From Megaustenia siamemsis (taxonomy: Eukaryota > Mollusca > Gastropoda > Stylommatophora > Ariophantidae): a DNA stretch of 64,000 nt. The DNA is taken from the NCBI GenBank assembly GCA_032433765.1, contig JAVIAB010000092.1, forward strand, positions 38,081,718 through 38,145,717, written 5' to 3'. The translations under genes and the position numbers were made by a program. Under the pieces are notes generated by a model that saw only the letters and a list, made by a program, of their open reading frames with translations, was not told the DNA's origin and searched no databases. Positions within the stretch are counted from its first letter, which is position 1. Each line of letters begins with the position of its first letter. Below are positions 9,836 to 19,981 of the stretch, piece by piece.

Positions 9836-10534
9836 TGCTGGTCATAATCGTTTAGACATTGCTTTCGTTTCGATCAAGGGTATAGCGAAAATAAACGGAG
9901 CATAAATAACATGAAATGTGCGTTTCATTAAACAAAACGCCATCTGGGTGTACTATATTTATTTCTATAACATTGACACGTCATCCATAATGTTATAAAA
10001 ATAATACTTTCTATTTAAGCGGTTCTTCTACGTCAATGATAACTGTCAGTTGTGACTCCATCTAACTTGAGTTGAACATGTAATTTCTCAGTTCCACTTG
10101 GTGATAAAGGAAACAGACAGCTTTACGTAGGCTAGGAAGCAGGGATCAAAGAAGGGGAAAAAAATCGCCTGCATGGGCGTGGCCACTACGCGGATGTTCC
10201 TGGAGTCATTTATCTTTGTGGTAGGCAAATTTTGCAAGAAAAGAATAGAAAGTTATAAATAAAACGGCACGTCCTTCCTCTTGCTTAGAAAACCACGTAA
10301 TATTCTAACATTGTAGACTTTTTTTTTTTAATCAGACGCGACAAATGAACGTTACAACGTAACCTTTTATAGAATTAAACAACAATTGAATTACAGCTAT
10401 ACTTGTAAATGTGGGATCATATGAGGTTGTGGAATGTAAACTTGACCTTTAAACTGGCTTTCATACACAGGAGATTGTGAACGTGCTTGTTAAACAGGAA
10501 GAACTTTAAACTGGCGTGTCGTGAATGTAATAAA
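9836..10534. other. No recognisable feature
   Basis: No ORF with recognisable homology or repeat structure seen. Confidence 0.4.
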
Positions 10535-11090
10535 CATGACACGCAAAATATATGGACTAGATATGAATATCAGAAAGACTAAAACTGTGACCATAAACAA
10601 AGAAAATTCTCAAGACCTACAATTAAATATTTAACTGAAATATTTAAAATGTTACATCTTCTCAATATTCCTGTATGATGCAGAAACATGGACATTGGAC
10701 AAGAAAACAGAAAAGAAAATTGAAGCCTTTGAAATGTGGATTTATAGAAGAATAGGTAGAATTGGATGGAAAGAAAAGAAAACAAACGATGAAGTTTTAA
10801 AACAACTAAAAATGAAAAGAGAACTGCTAAACACAATTAGAAAAAGACAAATGCCATTTTTGGGCATGTTAAAAGACACAACAACCTACTAAAAGTAATA
10901 TTGGAGGGGAAAATACAAGGTAAAAGGGGCAGAGGCAGAGGCAGACCAAGACTAACACGGACGAGTAACATCAAAAGATGGACAAGTAAACCTATGACAA
11001 TCTGCACCATCAAAACAAGAGACAGAGTGGAATGGTGCTCCATGGTAGCCAACCTTCGATGCGGAGACGGCATTCAATGCTGATGATGTC
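10535..11090 (+). pseudogene. LINE B copy with internal deletion
   Basis: Starts in the RT thumb-like region (MTRKIYGLDMNIRKTKTVTI, matching the 39-kb copy around 39000), then jumps to YDAETWTLDKKTEKKIEAFE, WIYRRIGRIGWKEKKTNDEV, NTIRKRQMPFLGMLKDTTTY and GRGRPRLTRTSNIKRWTSKP, ending in TCGATGCGGAGACGGCATTC and an eroded GATGATG tail. The part corresponding to about 39060-39290 of the longer copy is largely missing. Non-functional. Confidence 0.85.
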
Positions 11091-11465
11091 GTGAATCTGT
11101 GATTCTCTTTCCCTCAATCTACTCACTTCCGGGTGTTTGTCAACATCTCTACAATCACGAGATCCCCCCTCTCTCACAGTTCTACTCACAATCCTTGGGA
11201 ATGTCACTTTCCCACACATACTGTGTTTCTCAATCCTCTCCATACCATCCTCTACTCTCTTTCTTTGATACTGACCTCATGTAATCCTTACGAAGGTCGC
11301 TCATTTTCCAAGGATTGTTTCTACATGGTTTTGGACAGCGGTTGCTATTCCTTCTTGTTTACTGTGTTGTTCGTGTGTACTGGACTGCATATTTATTTCC
11401 TTACAAGTTTGTTTCTTTTTTTTTCTTTCAGAAGGTCTGACGGTTTGCGAAAAAACGTACAAATG
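11091..11465. other. No recognisable feature
   Basis: Pyrimidine-rich, no assignable coding region. A T run sits near 11417. Confidence 0.4.
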
Positions 11466-11745
11466 TATTAATGGTAGAAGCAGTGGTTGCGGTTGTTGTA
11501 GCAGCTGAAGTGGTAGCAGCAATGGTGGCGGTTGTTGTAGCAGCTGTAGTGGTAGCAGCAATGGTGGCGGTTGTTGTAGCAGCTGAAGTGGTAGCAGCAG
11601 TGGTGGCTGTTGTTGTAGCAGCTGAAGTGGTAGCAGCAGTGGTGGCGATTGTTGTAGCAGCTGAAGTGGTAGCAGCAGTGGTGGCGGTTGTTGTAGCAGC
11701 TGAAGTGGTAGCAGCAATAGTAATAGTTTTAATTGTAGCAACAAA
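11466..11745. repeat. 39-bp minisatellite, about 7 copies
   Basis: Unit contains GTAGCAGCTGAAGTGGTAGC and AGCAGTGGTGGCGGTTGTT with an exact 39-bp period (11498, 11537). The unit length is a multiple of three, so both strands keep an open frame (plus, V/A-rich; minus, L/Q/P-rich with a 13-residue period). Low-complexity translation and lack of flanking signals argue against a protein. Confidence 0.85.
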
Positions 11746-12169
11746 CCCAAGTTAGGCATTCTCAATCCCACAAAACATAGTTTAAATTAATAAATTAAAA
11801 AAAACACACACACACATACACACAACATGTGTCATGAAAAAATAATTTTGTATGAAACCAGATTTAATAATAAAATACAATTTTAGTCAAGTCACACCAG
11901 CCATTAATTAAATAATTACGCATCAAGTAGAAAAGTATCATGAATACATCTGCTGTTTGTGGTTGGAAAGCTAAAGTTAGCTTTCCGATGCAAGCAGTAA
12001 AAGTGACATGTTCACACTCAAAGTTTAGAATAATCCAAGTTTGTAAAATGTGCGTTCTTAAACAAAGTATGAACAAAAGACATCCGACAGGCACTTCCCG
12101 TTGTTTCAGTGTATCAAATTAATTTTAAGTATATGAACTAAAATAAAGGACTGTTTTGATTCACTGATT
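11746..12169. other. No recognisable feature
   Basis: Contains a short A-rich and CA-rich stretch (11795-11825). No gene supported. Confidence 0.4.
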
Positions 12170-12400
12170 TGTATGGAAGACTTAAAAAAAATATGGGAGA
12201 CCAAAGTCTTGTCTTCCAGTTGAGAACAGGACAAGTCAATGAACACCTAATTAGACTACACCTTTGTATAAACCAGATTGCAACCACCAAAATAAAACAT
12301 TGGATCACCTGTTACTGTTCTGTCATTTTATTTAAAGGTGCCAGCATCTTCCTGCTCATTCAACTATTGACACACACTTCTCGTCAGCAGAACAAATGAG
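12170..12400 (+). pseudogene. Possible LINE D-like C-terminal relic
   Basis: One frame reads MGDQSLVFQLRTGQVNEHLI, which resembles the SRRDQVIILRLRTGHNRMRNH segment of LINE D at about 4570. No downstream Cys cluster or tail is seen. This could be chance similarity. Confidence 0.3.
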
Positions 12401-12614
12401 GATGGCGTGTACGAGAGGCATGGACTGTAAAGAACGTTTAGTTTACAGTTAAAAGGAAGAAAGCCAATTCTAAGATATCCAAGGAAGTAGACGGAGCGGG
12501 GTTAAGGATTTCGAGACCCCATTACGCAGATCTTCATCTTAACGTAGTGCTACCAATGCTTGTCCTGGACCCTAGATGCAAGAACAACAAAAAAAAAAAC
12601 AACATCTACTGAAA

Positions 12615-12955
12615 TTAAATGTATTAGACCAATGCCAAGAGAGATAAGATCAGAAATGAAGAACTGAGAAAAAAGCTAGGAATAGCCCCCGTCATAGAAT
12701 ATATCAAGAAACAAGATATATAAAATGATTTGACCACGTGACAAGGCAGAAGGATAAATACACAACACAATGAGCCTTCAATAAACGTTGCGAGAATAAC
12801 AGACCCAAGGGCAGACCACAAAAAGATTAATTAACGAAATATTAGAAACAGTAGGAAATAACAACAGCAGAAGCGAAAAGAAGAGCAAAAGATTGCAAAT
12901 TATATCTCCCCTCAATGTTGAAAGGCACATGAGGAAGGAAAGAACAAGTATTCTG
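12615..12955 (+). pseudogene. LINE C 3' end
   Basis: Decayed end of a third LINE family. It includes FDHVTRQKDKYTTQ-like remnants (about 12725-12770), KGRPQKD near 12808, and a final SRSEKKSKRLQIISPLNVER with frame damage, then GAGGAAGGAAAGAACAAG where other copies have a (GAA)n tail. Compare the copies at 40520, 48225 and 63335. Confidence 0.7.
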
Positions 12956-13228
12956 CAAAATAAAATCAGACTTTTTGTTTAGTAGTGTACAAATAGTTCT
13001 ATGATTCGAATTGCTTATAAGGAAATCAAGGACCTCAAAATGCATGTCAAAAAATCATTGTTTTGTCGCTTCGTTACTAAGGACATAAAAAAGAACTAAA
13101 CTGACCATCATTATCAGGTAGCCTGTCTGGGCGAGAGCGTCACTCTTTTAACTAGCAATCAGAATATTTCTCATTATAAGCAAAATAACACACAGATACG
13201 GAACTATAACTAGCTTATCAACAACACG

Positions 13229-13250
13229 TTTATTGGAGAATACATTTATT
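13229..13250 (-). promoter_or_regulatory. Candidate polyadenylation signals of the KY-type gene
   Basis: Two AATAAA hexamers on the minus strand (plus-strand TTTATT at 13245-13250 and 13229-13234), about 240-260 bp downstream of the stop codon. Position and strand fit a normal 3' UTR; use is not proven. Confidence 0.5.
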
Positions 13251-13489
13251 CAAGTGCGTGGTTAAGGAACATCTGAACTATCCATACTTTCGTCTCTCTT
13301 AATATTTGTCTCAATAAAGCCTCCGAAATTAAAATCAAATACGCCCTGAAATATAATATTCCATACATCAAAATTAAAAGATGTGTTTCTTAAGCTTAAA
13401 GCGATAATTTTATGATTTGAAGTATAGCTTATAGTTTCGACTATCTAATTTTGAATAGACGCAGCACACATTAATAGTTAGTAGGACAT

Positions 13490-14167
13490 TCACAGCGGAT
13501 ACTCCAGAAGTGTACTGTAGTTGCTTCCTGAAAACTTAACGTTAAGTTTCGCCGTTGCCCCTGGACCATACCCAGTGCTGAAGTCTACGAATCCTTCAAA
13601 CAAACCAGGTTCTATTTGCTGGAGAGGATTCCACGCATCACCTACTTTCACCTGCACGTCTTTGGCTTTTGGAATAAAGACTCTGAATTTGACCATCGGG
13701 TCCCTAATACCTCTTGGCAAATCGATTGGTTCTTCCAAGTAGCATCCGTCCTTCCACGGCGGGTACTGCTTAGGGAATGGATTATCCCCAAAATTGCCTG
13801 GGCAATGGATGAGATAATTGTACACACCCAACATCTGAGGACCTGCTTCGCCTTTGGGTAGAGCATAGATTTGGAATTTGTAGAAACCAGACAGAGGTGG
13901 TCTAATGAGAAATAAGAAGTTAGTGCCCATTGCTCTTATTAAGCAGTACTCATTGCATTCTTTCTTGCGCTCGTAAGAAATTAGTTTAACCGTGATTCTA
14001 GTTCCAGGCTGTGTCCCAAGAATGATCTCCACAGCGTTCTGGTCCTCTTGCATGTAAATCACCGGTTCACTATGCGACACCAGACTCAGACCATATTCTT
14101 CAAATTTGGCTTGAAGACCCAGATAGCCGCTTGTCAATTTGGGGACCTGGACATTCCCTGCCGCCAT
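13490..14167 (-). CDS. KY/kyphoscoliosis-peptidase-type C-terminal domain protein
   Basis: 225-residue ORF, the only convincing host coding sequence here. It resembles the region that follows the transglutaminase-like domain in kyphoscoliosis peptidase (KY)/hillarin-type proteins, a cytoskeleton- and muscle-associated family. No transglutaminase core (Cys-His-Asp) is present, so it should lack peptidase activity. Two beta-rich modules are visible: residues about 25-120 (YGLSLVSHSEPVIYMQE, RPPLSGFYKFQIYALP, YNYLIHC) and about 130-225 (FPKQYPPWKDGCYLEEP, VKFRVFIPKAKDVQVKVGD, GLFEGFVDFSTGYGPGATAK). The start MAAGNVQVPKL is supported by an in-frame TAA at 14186-14188, just inside the apparent splice acceptor, so the ATG begins the protein. 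The stop TGA is at 13490-13492. Unlike its surroundings the frame is intact and normal in composition. It may be a free-standing KY-domain protein or the end of a larger alternatively spliced gene. Confidence 0.85.
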   Translation of the reverse strand: MAAGNVQVPKLTSGYLGLQAKFEEYGLSLVSHSEPVIYMQEDQNAVEIILGTQPGTRITVKLISYERKKECNEYCLIRAMGTNFLFLIRPPLSGFYKFQIYALPKGEAGPQMLGVYNYLIHCPGNFGDNPFPKQYPPWKDGCYLEEPIDLPRGIRDPMVKFRVFIPKAKDVQVKVGDAWNPLQQIEPGLFEGFVDFSTGYGPGATAKLNVKFSGSNYSTLLEYPL

Positions 14168-14444
14168 TGAAAAGCTTGTTTGAAATTACCTAAACAAAAA
14201 ATAAAAGAAACTAATTTAACCGGTATCACATAATAGGGTATCAGGTTCAGAAAGGAATGTTTGATATTGCTTTAAATTGAAACTGCAGCTTATTAAAATA
14301 ACAACTAATTAATTATGATGAAGAATTTCTATCACTACACTCCAGGGCAATCCCTAGGAATTCACTCAATCTTAGCAGACAGGTAAAGGTATAACGTATG
14401 CGTACTAATGACTGCTGTGGTGCACTGGGTGTACATGGACCTGA

Positions 14445-14615
14445 AGTCTCCTTTCATTCATGGTGTTTGTTCCAGCTGTTCCCTTTTCATTATATGGCCA
14501 AAAAAGGATGATTGTTTCTTTCAAATATTAAATATCAACTTTCTTTTTGCTTTGGCCTCTTTCAGTACGTTTTCATTACTCGTTTTAGCTGTCCATGGTA
14601 TTCCTAAACACTTTC
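14445..14615 (-). pseudogene. Short LINE A relic
   Basis: Complement of the LINE A block KSNENVLKEAKAKRE to FGHIMKRE in degraded form (plus-strand phrases CCAGCTGTTCCCTTTTCATT, TTTTGCTTTGGCCTCTTTCA and TAGCTGTCCATGGTATTC). Both ends are missing. Confidence 0.7.
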
Positions 14616-15282
14616 TAATACACAGCAATGAAAAAAAAATATTGTTCAAATGCAGAGTGCTACACTCCGGGATTAAAATTGTTCTAAAAAAATCAAAAAT
14701 GTGGTTGAGGTAGTGGTGTTTTTGTCATCGTCTTGCATAGGCTCGACTTGTTCAATTTCAGACTGCTATTTTAGCATAACACTGTCTGAACATTTGCGTT
14801 TTTCTATGTTAACTCTAACAGTTTAGGGATCGCGATAATAAATAAATAGAGCTACCATGCAGTCAGTAAGTCGGAATACACATTTTTAAATGTCTAGAAC
14901 AAAAGAAAACTAAAAACGATATACGGTTTCTATTTTCACTCCTTTTTTCTAAAAAAAATATCTCTTAATTAACTATTTAATCAAATAAATAATATTTCAA
15001 TTGCAGGCCCTACTTATGTTTTTTTTAAAAATTCCCCTAGGTTTAACAATATATGGTACCAATTTTCATCCTCGTAGGGTCGATCTTCCTAACACAAATT
15101 GAGTCTTAATGCAAGTCTACACCATTGACACGTAGACTATGAAAGTGCATGTTTCTATATAATGACTTGGGTTGGATGTTGATTAGTGTTATCAACGCAT
15201 AGTACCCATTTTCATCATCTTAGAGTTCCAATTTTGAACTAATAAAATCCAAGCCGGAAACCGTTGTTTTAAATTATTTCAA
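14616..15282. other. No recognisable feature (intronic)
   Basis: AT-rich intronic sequence without a supported element. Confidence 0.4.
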
Positions 15283-15950
15283 AACGTATGTACATCTGGT
15301 AAACGTATGCACATCTGGTAAACGTATGTATATCTGGTAAACGTATGTACATCTGATAAACGTATGTACATCTGGTAAACGTATGTACATCTGGTAAACG
15401 TATGTACATCTGGTAAACGTATGTATATCTGGTAAACGTATGTACATCTGGTAAACGTATGCATATCTGGTAAACGTATGCATATCTGGTAAACGTATGT
15501 ATATCTGGTAAACGTATGTATATCTAGTAAACGTATGTACATCTGGTAAACGTATGTATATCTGGTAAACGTATGTATATCTGGTAAACGTATGTACATC
15601 TGGTAAACGTATGTACATCTGGTAAACGTATGTACATCTGGTAAACGTATGTATATCTGGTAAACGTATGCATATCTGGTAAACGTATGTATATCTGGTA
15701 AACGTGTGCATATCTGGTAAACGTATGCATATCTGGTAAACGTATGTATATCTGGTAAACGTGTGCATATCTGGTAAACGTATGTATATCTGGTAAACGT
15801 ATGTATATCTGGTAAACGTATGCATATCTGGCAAACGTATGTATATCTGGTAAACGTATGCATATCTGGTAAACGTATGCATATCTGGTAAACGTATGCA
15901 TATCTGGTAAACGTATGCATATCTGGTAAACGTATGCATATCTGGTAAAT
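15283..15950. repeat. 19-bp satellite, about 35 copies
   Basis: Unit CGTATGTACATCTGGTAAA with a strict 19-bp period (15285, 15304 and onward). Variation is almost confined to two positions (GTAC/GTAT/GCAT and similar), giving C-rich copies on the left and GCATAT copies on the right. Because 19 is not a multiple of three and the unit lacks stops on the minus strand, several overlapping minus frames stay open for more than 200 codons. These are artefacts. Confidence 0.95.
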
Positions 15951-16735
15951 GTATATATATTTGAACCGATTACAATTATAAATTTAATGAAAAGCGTTCC
16001 AGACTTCTAGTTAAAAGAAAAAAAATAGTCTGCTAATTTCTATATTTCACCTTTGTTATATAGGATGATGGCTTGGCTCATGTATCATAAAATAACGTGT
16101 CTAGAAATATACGTCACATGAGATTAAGCAACTGCGTTAACAGCTATTCATGGTCTAAATATGTAGATGAACCACTAGCGATCTTAAACATATTGAAAAG
16201 CAATACATTAATTAAGAATACTCTAGAAAGTGCTGAGGTAGATAACGATGTGTGAGAATATAATCACTTATGACGGCATTTATCAATATAAAATGCGGCT
16301 TTCCACAAGCTTATAAACAGAATAGAATCTTATAAATAGTATGTCTTTAAATGATATACTTATATAAGTATTACTCTTAAACGGATGTGCATCCAGTTTT
16401 CATTTGCTGTTATAACTATTAAACTTTGCAGTTATAAACACATTTAGCAATTCATCAACATGCATGACCTAGTTAAACACAAACACACATAATATACGTC
16501 CATACATCTAATTACCTAAATTTGAAAGGTTCTGCACAAACTGTTCATAAAACATATATTTATCAAATTGTTAAACTAAGATACAGCAACGTTAACTGTT
16601 GACTTTGACCTTAAGCTTGACGGATTAAAAACAAAAACAGGTAAAATATGAAATTCCAAAACAGAAACCAGTAATTAACGTATTCTACTGTCTGCAGTAA
16701 AGGTCAACGAACTCTGCGACAGGCGGACATTCAAC
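15951..16735. other. No recognisable feature (intronic)
   Basis: AT-rich, no gene or repeat recognised. Confidence 0.4.
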
Positions 16736-16740
16736 ATACC

Positions 16741-16860
16741 TGCTCGTCTCCAGGAGATTTTAGCAGCACAATGTTTTTTAAAAACACGGCAGCGAAATTA
16801 AAAGTAACCGAGATGGTGGTGCCAAGTTTCCAATTAGGTCTGAGTCTATAGCTAGACTTT
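16741..16860 (-). other. Candidate 5' UTR exon of the KY-type gene
   Basis: Sequence upstream of the strong minus-strand donor at 16740/16739. It has no long frame continuous with the coding exon, in line with a non-coding first exon. The transcription start is not visible; the upstream end is set at the YY1-like motif. Confidence 0.35.
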
Positions 16861-16919
16861 CCAATATGGCGGCGAAAACTGAGAAGGTGAAGACGTCAGC
16901 GTGTTAGAACCGAACAGGT
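16855..16919. promoter_or_regulatory. Candidate bidirectional promoter with YY1-like site
   Basis: CCAATATGGCGGCGAAAAC (16861-16879) resembles the YY1 site often placed just downstream of animal start sites. GACGTCA-like (16892-16898) resembles a CRE half-site. On plus, CGAACAG|GTAAGG (exon end 16917) is a good splice donor; on minus the donor of the KY gene lies at 16740. Divergent donors around a GC-richer core suggest two transcripts. The plus-strand ATG at 16866 opens only 13 codons before TAG, so any plus transcript would begin non-coding here. Confidence 0.4.
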
Positions 16920-17025
16920 AAGGTTTAGAACAAACACAGGTAATTGAGTGAGGTAGTTTCTCAATGTTTCTGGAGCCGGTGAGCTTCATGTATTGGAAGG
17001 GAGAGGGAGTGTGTATGTTTAACGT

Positions 17026-17028
<3 letters not shown>

Positions 17029-17085
<57 letters not shown>
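17029..17085. repeat. (GA)n microsatellite
   Basis: Uninterrupted AG dinucleotides for about 55 bp. Confidence 0.95.
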
Positions 17086-17087
<2 letters not shown>

Positions 17088-17234
17088 TGTGAGCGATATG
17101 TACATATTTTGATTTTTATATGCAGGTAGTGGGGAAAGAATGATGGAGTGTTAAAGAAAAGATATATGAAACTGATAAAGAGAATATTCAACAGAAGGGG
17201 CGCGTGCTAAATAGATAAGAGTATATATATATAT

Positions 17235-18290
17235 ATATATATTTGGTTATTTGGTTATGGAAGGCCCCGGTATCACTGCAAACGAATTAAAATCCATAAT
17301 TGCTCAACTGCCCATGCCAGCGTAATCATCCGAATTAATATCTCATCTCCCTAACAAAGAAAGGTAACTGTAGTCCCCATCGTAGCAGTCTCAGCACACG
17401 CCAAAAGACATAAGGCGAAACCGCGCAGAAAGTGAACACAGCCAACTGTTCCCTGTCATATTATATCATCATTCATCGTAAAAAATTGAAATATCGAAAC
17501 ATGATCAAAACGGATGAGACACACAGCTCACGGTGTGCACAGAGTACTTGACTCAGTAACTCCTGCAACAAGCCGGACTTGGAATATGAGGAAACTGCAA
17601 GAAGGAACACTTTTCATGCATAACCTTCAATTGTTCCCGCCGCCTATTCACAATATACCGGAAGTTCACGTCCTCTTGGAAATGATGATCGTCGTATTTT
17701 TTAAAAATTGTATAGCGCTTGATGATGTTAGGCCATCGTTGTTGACTCCAATTCCGAACATATAGACACACAGCTAGTCGTCAGATTATCCCCGTCGCAC
17801 ATCAAACAACAGACCGTAAGATTAGCGTACGGCCGGTCTAGGGATGTATGATGAGCCATTACGATGACGTTGCACACAAAAATGTCGTACACACAATTTC
17901 GCTCCCTTTAGATTCCTAATTACTTCTAGTGAAAGCAGCCTACGACGAACAAAACACGGTGCAAATTTCCGAGATAACACTGTGGCTGACGAAGTACTTT
18001 ACAATAAAAAGTAACATGGAAATAACTTGCGTCAAGGAATTCCAACAACGGTCATAAACAGCACCAATATGACGTAAAGCGCAGATCAAGTCTAAACATT
18101 GGAAGGTCGCATTCACAGCACTTGATTTGTCAAAAAAGGACTGTTGCCGGCGTACAACTTAGCTTTAGCCACACAGATGTAATAAGTGGATCATCATTTA
18201 TACTTTAACGCAGAAAATACAACGGAGAATCGAAATTAATCAGATTCCGAATGCACTTTCTGCAGCATTCGAGATAACGTGACTTAGATC
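17235..18290 (-). mobile_element. Repeat X, long copy
   Basis: Minus-strand copy of a dispersed element also at 34140-34858 (plus) and 35385-35720 (minus). The 3' end reads TGATACCGGGGCCTTCCATAACCAAATAACCAAAT, i.e. GATACCGGGGCC followed by AACCAAAT-type repeats, as in a retroposon tail; a short TA tract follows. Inside, a frame reads NIKRYTIFKKYDDHHFQEDV and HEKCSFLQFPHIPSPACC, closely matching the 34-kb copy in protein as well as DNA. The 5' part (18215-18290) again matches 34140-34230, while 17835-18200 is absent from the other copy. Class unknown. Confidence 0.6.
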
Positions 18291-18296
18291 ATATAT

Positions 18297-18382
18297 TGTG
18301 GTATATTGTGGATAGGCAGCGGGAACCATTGCAGGCTATGCATGAAAAGTGTTCCTTGTTGCAGTTTCCTCATATTCCAAGT
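18297..18382 (+). repeat. Repeat X internal fragment, inverted relative to its neighbour
   Basis: GGATAGGCAGCGGGAACCAT through CATATTCCAAGTTCATG matches the middle of repeat X on the plus strand, closest to the adjacent minus-strand copy (shared GCATGAAAAGTGTTCC). The pair forms an inverted duplication. Confidence 0.65.
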
Positions 18383-18386
18383 TCAT

Positions 18387-18706
18387 GGGGGCCTTGTTAG
18401 TCTCGAGGCAAGACGCCGGCCTCGGCACAGAGAGGTTATGGGTTCAAATCTCGGCTACGCTGGTTGGGATTTTTATTTATGATTTCTCTCTGCGACAACC
18501 ACCCCTTGTCTCAGCAGCGAGGCCCGGCTTGAAACGTCAGTTACTCATTGACGGGAAAAAAACATGAGTACCTCCGAAGTCGGAGTTTGTCTGCCTGTGC
18601 GTGGAGGGACCTCGGTGCACGCGGCTGCCAGGAAAAAAATGGATTAAGACGCGAAACTCAATTCATATTCTCTAGGGACTTCGTCAGAGTTGAAAGCTGG
18701 CGAACG

Positions 18707-18716
<10 letters not shown>
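18387..18716 (+). mobile_element. SINE with tRNA-like head
   Basis: Head about 75 bp: A-box-like TTAGTCTCGAGGC, B box GGGTTCAAATCTC, spaced as in a tRNA. The body continues through CCACCCCTTGTCTCAGCAGC and GTCGGAGTTTGTCTGCCTG, and ends GCGAACGCAACAACAACA before a TA/GA microsatellite. No cloverleaf anticodon arm is convincing. Single copy in this window, so boundaries are approximate. Confidence 0.6.
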
Positions 18717-18756
<40 letters not shown>

Positions 18757-18760
18757 TGGG
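18717..18760. repeat. (TA)n(GA)n microsatellite
   Basis: Compound dinucleotide tract at the SINE 3' end. Confidence 0.9.
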
Positions 18761-18959
18761 GGAGGAATAAGAGATAGTGGTTAAAGAGCAAATTGCACTA
18801 TAAAGGTCACTGAAAGTGATTTCTTTGACGACATGAAACAAAACTTGTTGCAAAATAAGATCAAGTGATAAATGTGAGTTTAGTGATAGTCATGAAATAA
18901 ATATAAGAATGAAAGTCAGTTTAACACCCGCGCGAAAAAATAATAATAAAATTTGGATA

Positions 18960-19800
18960 TCAGGACCGCGCCTGTCCACTTGAGCTATTGCCACGGTTTG
19001 ACATCGTCTTCTCATTGAACCATTGATACGTTGTCATCATCATCAAGTACCGGGCCTGCTGGCGTAGGTGATCATGTTTCTCCACAACTTTCGATCTCGA
19101 CAGTTATTTATCATTTCTGTTGTTGACCTTCTGCCAAGTCATTCTCTTAAGCTGTCTGGTATTTTTTCTCTTTGTTTCCCTCTATCTCTTCGTCTTCTCA
19201 ATTTTTCCAGTTGTTACAATACATTCCAGTTGTTCTCTTCTCATTACATGACCATAAATGATGATTGTTTGTTCCTAATATTGGAAATTAGCTCTCTTTT
19301 TGCTTTGGCCTCTTTCAGAACATTTTCATTACTCTTCTTAGCTGTCCATGGTATTCTCAACATTTTTCTGTAGAACCACATTTCTACAGACTGCAGAGAT
19401 TTTCTTGTCTGTTGTCCTATTGTCCATGATTCACAACTGTCTGTATATGTCATAGATACGTTGTAGGGGAATGTTATTCCACATTTCTTGCAACGCTTGT
19501 GTTAACTGGTGATGGTTTTCAGGATGATTTGATCTTCTTCGTAGCACCGGTTTAGTTAGTCCTTCACATGCTCGATGAGATAGGTCCGACCAAACAACAG
19601 ACCATGGTAAGACATGAATCTGCTGTTGCTGGAAGTGGTTCACACGTGCCATATATGGACGATCACTATCTTGCCGTAATATCATATCTGGTCCAGTTGC
19701 ATTGTGGAAAGGCTCCAAGTATGATGATTTCATCTTTGTATCCAATACCCGTCAGGTTGCCACTGATTGTTCCTTCTGACTGTATAAGAAAATAGACTGG
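18960..19800 (-). pseudogene. Tc1-like transposase C-terminal half, split by a LINE
   Basis: Minus strand, upstream to downstream: GNLTGIGYKDEI (about 19755), a damaged stretch, then MILRQDSDRPYMARVNHF carrying the second catalytic-type Asp, HVLPWSVVWSDLSHRA where Tc1 proteins usually have WPA-SPDLNPIEH (catalytic Glu/Asp lost), and LTQALQEMWNNIPLQRI. The line continues past an inserted LINE A (19035-19454) as NGSMRRRCQTVAIAQVD (18965-19034). Tc1/mariner elements cut and paste at TA. Here stops, frameshifts and the loss of the third acidic residue make it dead. The N-terminal half was not found. Confidence 0.8.
19035..19454 (-). mobile_element. LINE A insertion in the Tc1 relic
   Basis: Minus-strand 5'-truncated LINE A: TYTDSCESWTIGQQTRKSLQ, MWFYRKMLRIPWTAKKSNEN and KEAKAKRELISNIRNKQ, then a 3' end with plus-strand CATCATCATCAAGTACC, i.e. 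the GATGAT tail. Flanked by the perfect 10-bp duplication GATACGTTGT (19025-19034 and 19455-19464). Removing it rejoins the Tc1 frame. Confidence 0.88.
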
Positions 19801-19981
19801 ATAAGTGAAGACTGTCTTCACTCATCTGTTGCGCACACAGTCAGCAAAACGTTTTCCTTGACCCCTCTACACCAAACAACGCCCATAATTGTCTCGCACA
19901 CACAATCTTGACCAATCAGAGAACACTATGCGTCTCGTACTAAGTACTTGCTACATACACAATATATATATATAGATACAT

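Larger units (their letters stand above)
14190..16739 (-). other. Candidate intron of the KY-type gene
   Basis: On the minus strand TTTTATTTTTTGTTTAG ends at 14190, a strong pyrimidine tract plus AG acceptor. A matching donor GCAG|GTATGTT is at 16743-16733 (exon ends at 16740). The intron, about 2.55 kb, contains a LINE A fragment and the 19-bp satellite. Inference from splice-site motifs only. Confidence 0.45.

Noticed and set aside
11301..11771. Leucine/glutamine/proline-rich 156-aa minus ORF and V/A-rich plus ORF
   Set aside because: Both translate the 39-bp minisatellite; no independent support.
15274..15939. Three overlapping minus-strand ORFs over 125-221 codons
   Set aside because: A 19-bp repeat without stops keeps every minus frame open; no start or domain.
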